Assembly (NCBI GenBank): GCA_025769875.1
Contig: JAGFNK010000724.1
Span: forward strand, 1-23,936
Source: Russula earlei
Taxonomy: Eukaryota; Basidiomycota; Agaricomycetes; Russulales; Russulaceae
Length of the DNA stretch: 23,936 nucleotides
Direction of reading: 5' to 3'
The notes below the pieces were generated by a model. It was not told where the DNA came from. It did no database searches and was given only the letters and a program-made list of their open reading frames with translations. Position numbers and translations under genes: made by a program. Each line of letters starts with the position of its first letter. Positions within the stretch are counted from its first letter, which is position 1. This document shows positions 17,143-23,936 of this stretch, one piece after another.

Positions 17143-18723
17143 ATGCCTGCTCCAGCCTCCGTCCCTACATTGTGCACCATCACCTCCGCCTTGCCTGCCT
17201 TGCCCATCATCCCTGCGGTTCCCACCTCATCTGCTGTTCCTGTCACCTCGTTCACCACCGCCATCCTTGACTCGCCAGCCATCATTGCCTCGGCTCCACC
17301 TGCCCTCGCCATCCCAGCATTGCCCGCATTTGCCATCGTTGCCACCTTGTCTGTCCCTGCCGCCGTAGCCTCAGCTGTGACATTGCCTATTGCCGCTGTC
17401 CCCGTCTTAGCCCAACCAGCTCCCGCGCCCTCAGTGTCGCCTGCCATGGCCACTGTCTCAGCTCCATGCACAACCACCATCTCAACCTCGCCCACCAACG
17501 TTTTAGTGCCGCCTGCCACTTCAGCCCTCGCAGCCTCGTCTGCCACCCCCGCCTTTGTCTCATCCGCTCCCGTGCCCTCAGTCTCGTCCGTCGCCTCGTC
17601 CGTTGCCACAGTAGCCTCAGTCGTGCCAGCTGCCGACTTCGCATCAGTCTCCATCTTAGCCTTGCCCGTACTCATCAGTTCAGCCCAGTCCGTCATAGCA
17701 CCAGCATCGCCAGCCACCGCCGTCTCCACCCTGCCCTCAGCCTCAGCCTTCTCAGTCTCAGCCGCCGCCACCCTGCCCCTAGTTTTGCCAGCCGTCTCCA
17801 TTGCCCCAGCTTCAGATCAGTCAACTGCCGCCACCGCGCTCTTAGCCTTGCCAGCCGCCTTAGTCTCGTCAGCTGCCACCGTAGCCTCAGCCTCAGCCAC
17901 CGACATCTTAGCGCCACACGCCGCCATCTCCACCACCATCTCACAAGCCACAGCCGCCGTCGCCCCTGCGTCGCCCTCAGTCGTCGCCTCCGCCCCGTCC
18001 GCCTCCACCATCACACCAGCTCAGTCCACCGCCACCTTCTCAGTCTCAGCCTCAGTCTTCTCAGTCTCAACCTCAGTCTTCTCAGTCTCAGCCTCAGTCT
18101 TCTCAGTCTCAGCCGCCGCTTTAGTAGTTTTGCGCGACACCAGCACCGCCGCACTGTCACAACCCCTCGCCACCAGCACCACCCCAGAAGACCAAGAAGG
18201 CCTTGGCCATGAACTCAGCCACAACATGCCACAACAGGAGCAGAAGCCGCCGCCGCAGGAGAAGCAGTCGCCGACGCCAACAGCAAACCGCACGCCGCCT
18301 CCCACATCGCCTCCCCATCCGTTCACGTGCTCCTGCCCACGTCTGCTGCCGACACCTGCAGTGGAGACAACCCCGCCACCGCCGCCGCAAGATGACAGAT
18401 CCCACCCCCATGCAAGCCGCCCCATGCATCCTCTTTCTCGAGTCCTCGCCACCTACGTCTCTATCTACGAACTCACGCTCACTGCCTACACCTTCGCTCC
18501 TCATCCACGCTTGCTGCCACCACCTGCAATGGAGACGACCATGCCGCCACCACCACAAGACAACACCACCACCACACAGCCGCCATCTCATCACCGCCGC
18601 CCTCGTCTCCATCGCCTCCATTTCCCATTGCCCTTGCCTCTTCCGTCATCGCCATCGCCGATCGCCGCCTTCGCATCTTCTGCAGCACAAGCAGCCACGA
18701 CCGCCGCCTCAATTCAGACGTGA
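17143..18723 (+). CDS. Ser/Ala/Pro/Val-rich low-complexity ORF of E1-2 (526 codons)
   Basis: The frame matches the 431-codon frame of E1-1 from its ATG onward and continues ~95 codons further, where E1-1 has a stop. Four FSVS(A/T)(S/A) units are present at 18041-18115 against two in E1-1, an in-phase 42-bp expansion. The C-terminal part contains TPEDQEGLGHELSHN, Gln-rich and Pro-rich runs (TTPPPPPQD) and ends in an Ala-rich tail. No known domain is visible. The opposite strand is also open (245 codons, 17064-17801, Ala/Glu/Thr/Gly-rich). Keeping one frame across two diverged copies is suggestive of coding but is partly forced by the repeat structure. Confidence 0.38.
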   Translation: MPAPASVPTLCTITSALPALPIIPAVPTSSAVPVTSFTTAILDSPAIIASAPPALAIPALPAFAIVATLSVPAAVASAVTLPIAAVPVLAQPAPAPSVSPAMATVSAPCTTTISTSPTNVLVPPATSALAASSATPAFVSSAPVPSVSSVASSVATVASVVPAADFASVSILALPVLISSAQSVIAPASPATAVSTLPSASAFSVSAAATLPLVLPAVSIAPASDQSTAATALLALPAALVSSAATVASASATDILAPHAAISTTISQATAAVAPASPSVVASAPSASTITPAQSTATFSVSASVFSVSTSVFSVSASVFSVSAAALVVLRDTSTAALSQPLATSTTPEDQEGLGHELSHNMPQQEQKPPPQEKQSPTPTANRTPPPTSPPHPFTCSCPRLLPTPAVETTPPPPPQDDRSHPHASRPMHPLSRVLATYVSIYELTLTAYTFAPHPRLLPPPAMETTMPPPPQDNTTTTQPPSHHRRPRLHRLHFPLPLPLPSSPSPIAAFASSAAQAATTAASIQT

Positions 18724-19114
18724 AAGGCTCAAAACACTCGCATTCAGACGCTTGACCAAGGACGGTCAAAGTTTCAAGCCCCTGGGAGGTGTAAGGAAGA
18801 TTATGGCTGGCCTCGAAATCACATGCGAAAATGCGACACGACACAACATGAGACTGACACCTCAGCTCCCTTTCATCCCTTGCCACCTCCCTCTCATTCC
18901 AGGCAGTCCACCGACCGCACACCACAAGCCATCTTCGCATGCGACATCAAGACCTCGATCGCATCGCCCAGCCCTCGCCACCGATCCATGTGCGCCATGC
19001 ACTGCCTCGGCACACTAGACGCATTCGCGTCTCAAGCCTTTCACGAACCGCCTCGACCATCTCAACCAGTCTTGATTCACTTTCATGCCATTCATCTCTA
19101 GTACCTCTCTCCTG

Positions 19115-19124
19115 TATATAAAAA
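19115..19124 (+). promoter_or_regulatory. TATA box of the outward promoter in E1-2
   Basis: TATATAAAAA preceded by CTCTCCTG. An ATG at 19211 lies ~90 bp downstream and opens a six-codon frame that runs into the inverted repeat. GAG|GTGAGA at its end would serve as a 5' splice site. Confidence 0.6.
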
Positions 19125-19210
19125 CACCCTAGCTACTCTGTAGTAGAAAGAGTTCAGAATAGGACCCCTCTTTGCAACCCACTCCTCTCTGTCTGTGAAA
19201 AACAAGAAGG

Positions 19211-19617
19211 ATGGTCAGAATCGAGAGGTGAGAGGGGTGATGAGTGGCTGGCCGTGACTCCAATTGCACTGGAAACAACGTTGCACACCACAACACTTGA
19301 GTCAAAAACACTATGGGGCTGCCTCAGGACAGCCCATGGGTACAACATGAGGGAAAAATAATAGATATAGACCATGATTTTGAGTTGTAATTCATCTAAT
19401 ACACATGTGGAGGTGGCTTGAGTCCAGCTCCACCAATTCTCACTCAAATCTCATGAAAACAATGGGGCTGCCTAGCCCTCATTCAGGCGATTCAGGGACA
19501 ATAATTCTCATATGAGTTGAAGCTGTTTTGAGGGAGATATTTATCCCACATGTTTGAGGGGGTTCTGCGCCGATTTGGGTGGAATTCAAGCTCCACCAAG
19601 TGTGCTGAAAATGGCAA
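19211..19617 (-). repeat. Right terminal inverted repeat of E1-2
   Basis: About 407 bp, inverted counterpart of 16711-17125 and homologous to 9344-9751. Confidence 0.88.
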
Positions 19618-19619
19618 TA

Positions 19620-19815
19620 CAGTAATAGAAGACACATCGCTGCAATGAAATTGTAGAGCTTACTCATACGACTGGAAGCGAATATGTAAAAAAAAATAGA
19701 TAATATCTTATACACAAGATATATTATTTATTATATATACTGATATATATAATACATGAGAAGTAGCAGCTTGCAAGCCATGCTGTAGGCATGAAATTGA
19801 AATTTGTATCATCAT
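19620..19815. other. A/T-rich stretch without a gene
   Basis: It contains a run of A (19688-19696) and ATATAT-rich sequence at about 19700-19755. No ORF of note and no homology to the hAT gene left of E1-2 was seen. Confidence 0.6.
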
Positions 19816-19824
19816 CAATCAATC

Positions 19825-19882
<58 letters not shown>
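19816..19882. repeat. (AATC)n microsatellite
   Basis: About 16 tetranucleotide units, the last 14 uninterrupted (19827-19882). The array continues for two partial units on the far side of the adjacent solo LTR (20477-20484). Confidence 0.95.
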
Positions 19883-19883
<1 letters not shown>

Positions 19884-20476
19884 GTTGTGATCTACCCCCC
19901 TGTCAGTTCGTCCATAATCTCTTTCATTGTTGTTCTCTCTTGTCACCCTTGTTCCCTCAGTTACCATTTCTCCCTTGATGCTGATGGTCGCTTATTGTGT
20001 TTCACTTATTGTGTTTCACCCATTGTCGAGTTACTTTTGCTATTGACTCATCTTTTTCTATTGTTCTGCTTATGGTACTGTACAGCCTCGCTACATACAG
20101 TATTTAAGCGCCTGTAAAAGCTGGGGAATGCCCCAAGCTTAGCTTTGTCCCATTTCCTGTTGCATCCCTTTGCCCTGTATCCTCTCAAATCACAACTTGT
20201 TTGTGCTGGCTCTTACCTTGCTTGACATCAACACACTAGGAGGAACCGTTGTGTCCCTCTCACTCCTCTCTTGCTCTATCATTGTCCTCCTCTTCTGTGA
20301 AACCAGGAGATCGACTCTGTCTGCGGACTGAGTCATTATCTGACTCAGCCTTGAGACGCTAAACCTTTGATCCGGTCTCCTTGAGCTGGGCCCACTGAAC
20401 CCCTTGAACCAAGTCACAGGGACTTGGCCCCCACTGAACCTTGAGCTAACGCTCTTACGGCCACAACACCATAACA
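19883..20476 (+). mobile_element. Solo LTR, 594 bp, inserted in the microsatellite
   Basis: It starts TGTTGTGATC and ends ACACCATAACA. ATCAA occurs on both sides (19878-19882 and 20477-20481) as the 5-bp target duplication. Because the target is an AATC repeat, this duplication alone is weak, but the continuation of the repeat on both sides fixes the edges. A TATA-like TATTTAAG lies at 20101-20108. No coding sequence is attached. Confidence 0.82.
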
Positions 20477-20504
20477 ATCAATCAACTAATTAAAATGACA
20501 TCAT

Positions 20505-21260
20505 GCTAGCAGTAAAAGACAGTATTAAAGGCTCCCTAAAGACCCTTTAGGATGACCTCAAATGCCTTACATTGGACATTAATGAAAATACTATAGGCCC
20601 TAAAATGCATTATCAGACTAACTCTAATAACATTAGAATGAACTATATGGCAATACTAATGATACTGTATCACAGATATTAGGGTCAACTCTAAGGACTC
20701 CAATGGAACCTTATAAGGGGCCTTATAGGAAACACTGTTTCCCTGTCAAACACAAGTCCCCAAATGACCAGCCCTAAACTAACTAACAGTAAATGAATCA
20801 GATGCCTTGCACGTGTACTAGATAGTAAACATGTGGACACTAAAGGCCCTTACTCTCTCATTATGGACCTCTTACTCAGCAGCTTACTGAGCATGACTGA
20901 GCATGCTCACTAAGCATCTCCCAACTCCTTACTCATCTATCATTGTGCTTGATAACAAGGTTATGACTTGTTCTCTACTTGGCAGTTCTTTTGTAGTATA
21001 TAAGCTCTCAATAAAGCAGCAGACAGTCTTCAGACTGTCCATTTGATTTGCAGCACTCCTTTACCAAGGGTACTCCTTTGTGACCACCCTATCTAGTACA
21101 TCCTGGCCCTCACTCTCTGTGATCATCTCTCACAGCCCATGCTGGTCCCCCTCTGGTACTTGCTACTTGTTTGGACTGTGCTCTTCACCAACTTCATCCT
21201 AGAGCTCAGTTGACTTGTCTCTGAGCTTCTGTCTCACTGTTGAACTGGAATTGTTCAACA
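20505..21260 (+). repeat. LTR-like repeat, plus orientation, left of the Myb/SANT pseudogene
   Basis: About 756 bp, homologous to 23009-23765 in reverse complement. It has a TATA box (TATATAAG, 20997-21004), an AATAAA signal 6 bp later (21010-21015), and ends in a TGTTGAAC...GTTCAACA inverted repeat at 21238-21260. The upstream part carries many CCTTATAAGG- and CTAATA-type short motifs and a TGAGCATGCTCA palindrome (20898-20909). This layout is that of an LTR (U3, TATA, R, U5). The outer edge is not defined. Confidence 0.65.
20997..21004 (+). promoter_or_regulatory. TATA box in the left LTR-like repeat
   Basis: TATATAAG, conserved at 23261-23268 on the minus strand in the partner repeat. Confidence 0.6.
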
Positions 21261-21953
21261 GTGAGTTCTGACACCAGAGCTGCACATACAAAATTTGCAC
21301 AAACAGGTGCACCCACACATTGGTGACACATGTGCTGCATTAATGACATGCTTGCAATACCCCACTTGGAAGGAGTGGAAGGAAGGGGCTAGAAATAGAT
21401 TTTACATATCAAATGTAAAGCCCACACATGAATGCAAATCACACCAAAGAATAACTCATATTTGAAATAGACTCATATTAGTTTATTATGTCACTTACAT
21501 CACACCTATCATTCCTGTCATGCCCAGAAATTCCTGAAATCCACATTCAAGTTTAAGGCCCCATTTACCAACCGAGAATTCTTGAATCTTGAACTTGAAC
21601 TTGGATTTCAGTATTTTCCAGGGGTGACAGGAGTCACAGGCATGATGAATGATAACTTGATTAACTAAAACAAGTTTCTTTAATTATAATTCTTTAATTA
21701 TAATTTCTTTAATTATAATTATGAGCTCTTTCCCACCAGATTTGCAAATTCGCTTGTTGTGATTGCATATTTGTGTGTGTGAAGTTAGATGTCTGCATAC
21801 TCGGAGTTGACTTGGGAGTCGGTACTTGGCTTTGTTCGGGACTTTCCCTCTGTCATCTTTTTCCATGTATGCGTGGCATGCATTTTTCTCTTGCCTTCTT
21901 TTTTTAATCCCCTCCTCCCTCCATACCTCCTTTGTTTGGTACCCCCATCATAC
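21261..21953. other. Non-coding stretch with a MITE-like inverted repeat and a short tandem repeat
   Basis: An imperfect inverted repeat spans 21507-21654 (TATCATTC ... GAATGATA outer ends; CTGAAATCCA against TGGATTTCAG inside), the size of a small MITE. At 21676-21721 a 14-bp A/T-rich unit (CTTTAATTATAATT) is repeated three times. The last ~170 bp are pyrimidine-rich and may be the leader of the downstream gene. No other ORF was recognised. Confidence 0.5.
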
Positions 21954-23008
21954 ATGCAGACCCGCTCAGCCTCTGATTCTTCTGTGGGAGAAAGTCAAGC
22001 AGATGGTAATGCCACATGGACAACTAAGGATGAAGTGGCCTTTTTAGATTTTCTTTTGGAGCATAGGGACAAAATGACCTCCAACTCTATGTTCAAGGAC
22101 CACATCTTCAATGACGCAGCCTCTCAGATCAAGCCCCTTCGTGAGAAGGGTGGCGTCAAGACTGGGAGCACATGCAAAACAAAGTGGAACAGGGTGCTGT
22201 ATTGTCCACTTCATCCCTTCCCTCAACGCTGATGCCGTCCAACAGTTGAAGACTGGATTCAGTATCATCTCCTTCCTCAAGCTACAGTCTGGGTTTCCCT
22301 GGGATGATGAGAAAGGAGTGGATGTAGGGTTAGAAATGGAGGGGCAGTGGGCCGATTTAGTCAAGGTGTGTGTATAACTCCTGCATCTTTAACAACATCT
22401 GACCTTAGCAGAAAAAACCAAGCACCAAGAAGTACCGCAACAAGGGCTGGTCACATGTGAGGCTATAGAGTCTCTCATTGGATCAAAATCCAAAGGCAAA
22501 AGTGCCTATTGGGGTACACAGCAAACACTTCATGCAGATTCAGATCCTCCATCCCAGTCACCTTCTTGTCTGTCCCCCAACTCATTCAGATCTCAATTTG
22601 ATGGTGGTGCGTTTCTCATCAACTTCACTGTCAGATGCCTCTCCTCTCAACCTGCTTCTCAGTTCAGAAGCATAGATCGATCATGTCTCCGTAAGTGAAA
22701 CATTCAAGCCAAAAGACAAAGGACCAACACTGTGGCATCTGCTGTCATTGGTATGTCAAGCGGTCCAGTGACACAGGGTCATTGAGTCCATTGACTCAAC
22801 TGTGGCAGCTCTCAACAAGCCCAAGCCTGAGCCCACCCTTGAAGCCGCACCCTCACTTGATGAACAACTTGGAATGTGTCTACAGGTGCTGTTGTACCTG
22901 TGACTTATGATGGTTCCTGAGCATGCGCATCGGTTGTGGCAGTCAAAACCCTTGCCACTGATATCAAGGATGATCACTGGCTTGCCAATGGGCAACTGTC
23001 AAGACTCA
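21954..23008 (+). pseudogene. Myb/SANT-like DNA-binding domain protein (pseudogene)
   Basis: Three exons form a Myb/SANT-like domain of the kind common as stand-alone or transposon-linked genes in basidiomycetes. Exon 1 (21954-22193, 80 codons) holds TWTTKDEVAFLDFLLEHRDK and CKTKWNR. Exon 2 (22246-22365, 40 codons) holds GFPWDDEKGVDV and QWADLVK. Exon 3 starts at 22412 with YRNKGWSHV. The introns are 52 bp and 46 bp, both GT-AG and both in phase 0. In exon 3 a frame loss ends the protein at 22468; a +1 shift there restores the family motif ending in ESLIGSKSKGKSAYWG. Further shifts follow. A C-terminal block (IESIDSTVAALNKPKPEPTL, then VKTLATDIKDDHWLANGQL) is still recognisable up to the border with the right LTR-like repeat at 23009, which cuts it. 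The start at 21954 was chosen because upstream residues look like leader. Binding target unknown. Confidence 0.7.
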
Positions 23009-23765
23009 TGTTGAACTATCCAGTTCAAGAGTGAGGATAAGCTCAAAGACAAGTTGATAGACGTCCAAGACGGCGTGGCAAGAAGTAAAGTCCAGAGTAG
23101 TAACAAATACAGAGAGGCACTGTTACCGTGAGAGTAGAGCAATCACGCAGAGAGGAGGCCAGGATAGTCACAAGGGGACAGTCCTTAAAGGAGTATCCCA
23201 GGATGGAGAGTGCTGTAAACAAATGACAGTTCTGAGGACTGTGCACTATTTTATTGAGCGCTTATATAGTACAAGGGAACTGCTAATAGAGAACAAGTCA
23301 TAACCTTGTTATCAAGCACAATAGAACAATGAGTAAGAAGTCGGAGTGCGCTTACTGAGCATGCTCAGTCCATGCTCAGTAATCTGCTGACTAAGAAGGC
23401 TTCTCCTGCTGAGTAAGAGCTTTCATTGTCCTCGTGTTTGCTGTTCTAGGGCACATCTGTGAGCATCTGATTCTTTTCTGTTAGTTAGTTTAGGGCCGGT
23501 CATTTGAGGACTTGTAGTTTGGTCAGGGAACAGCGTTAACTTATAAGGCCCTTATATAGTTCTATTAGGGTCTTAGAGTCAACCCTAATACTCTAATAAG
23601 GTCCTTAGTGTTTGCCTTCTAGTTCGTTCTATAGTTATTAGAGTCGGTCTAATAACACATTGTAGGGTCTTTGATACTAGGTTAGTACCTATCGTAGAGC
23701 ACTAGAGTTGTCCTAAAGGGTCTCTAGGAGGGCCCTAATGCTGTCTTTTATTGTTAGAAGGGTTG
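23009..23765 (-). repeat. LTR-like repeat, minus orientation, right of the Myb/SANT pseudogene
   Basis: Reverse-complement partner of 20505-21260. On the minus strand it keeps TATATAAG (23268-23261), AATAAA (23255-23250) and an end in GTTCAACA at 23009. It carries a perfect 16-bp palindrome ACTGAGCATGCTCAGT (23354-23369). Homology to the left copy fades near 23765; the remaining 171 bp of the window hold nothing recognisable and may belong to the same LTR. Confidence 0.65.
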
Positions 23766-23936
23766 CCATTAAGTGGGGCTTGCTGTATGTCGATTGTGCT
23801 GAGAATTGCTCGTGCGACAATGTGCGCGTGATATTGTGGACACCTCTACTCACTCCTTTTTGCTCGTGTGAACGGTGACACCATAGAGGCTGGGTTTCCT
23901 CCTATAAGGAAGGGTCCTTCAAGGGCCTCCTCCGGA

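Larger units (their letters stand above)
16711..19617 (+). mobile_element. E1-2: second 2.9-kb inverted-repeat element, opposite orientation
   Basis: It has the same ends as E1-1 (TTGCCGTTTTCAGC...GGCAA), flanked by TA at 16709-16710 and 19618-19619. The inverted repeats cover 16711-17125 and 19211-19617. The interior is collinear with that of E1-1 when reversed, with a longer open frame and two extra 21-bp units. The left junction lies in a hAT intron. The right flank does not look like the rest of that intron, so a deletion or rearrangement followed, or the apparent TA duplication is accidental. Confidence 0.85.

Noticed and set aside
17466..18212. Arg/His/Ser-rich ORFs over the E1 interior in alternative frames
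   Set aside because: These are frame-shifted readings of the same hexamer-like repeat, with no support beyond openness.
19816..19882. AATC array as a CRISPR or telomere-like repeat
   Set aside because: A pure tetranucleotide repeat without spacers, and not a fungal telomere motif.
20505..23765. The two LTR-like repeats as the LTR pair of one retrotransposon
   Set aside because: They are in opposite orientation and no gag or pol sequence lies between them.

Overview
The window looks like a transposon graveyard from a mushroom-forming basidiomycete (Agaricomycete). The evidence is the mix of element families: a Ty3/Gypsy chromovirus, Copia fragments, and a hAT transposase with a BED zinc finger and short GT-AG introns. 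There is also a Myb/SANT-like gene with introns of about 50 bp, and decay of the CpG-deamination type rather than the CpA type of RIP. I see no intact host gene, no rRNA, no tRNA and no CRISPR. Everything recognisable is a mobile element or a broken gene.

From 1 to about 14400 there is one minus-strand Ty3/Gypsy element (5' LTR, gag, protease, RT, RNase H, integrase, start of a chromodomain). It is split by later events: a solo LTR in the integrase/RNase H spacer (1154-1774, 5-bp target duplication), a Copia RT fragment fused into the RT region (about 2490-2895, followed by 0.84 kb of unassigned sequence), and a 7-kb element with long inverted arms made of ~152-bp tandem repeats (about 4243-11296, here called E3). 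E3 itself holds unrecognised coding-like fragments, a hAT-type end, a 2.88-kb inverted-repeat element (E1-1, 6875-9751) and another solo LTR (9850-10194).

From 14739 to 20476 come an LTR-like sequence, a hAT transposase pseudogene with BED finger (15283-16699), a second copy of the inverted-repeat element in opposite orientation (E1-2, 16711-19617), an AATC microsatellite, and a solo LTR inserted into it (19883-20476). The last part (20505-23765) is a Myb/SANT-domain pseudogene lying between two ~756-bp LTR-like repeats in opposite orientation.

The best candidate for something undescribed is the E1 family. It has two ~2.9-kb copies with ~407-bp terminal inverted repeats and TA at both edges. 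The interior is GC-rich and low in complexity, and stays open on both strands. A TATA promoter points outward into one inverted repeat. Nearly all in-frame stops in the old elements lie where the family has arginine (CGA to TGA), and several catalytic Asp residues are now Asn. Both patterns are expected from methyl-CpG deamination. All domain calls come from reading motifs by eye; no database search was run.
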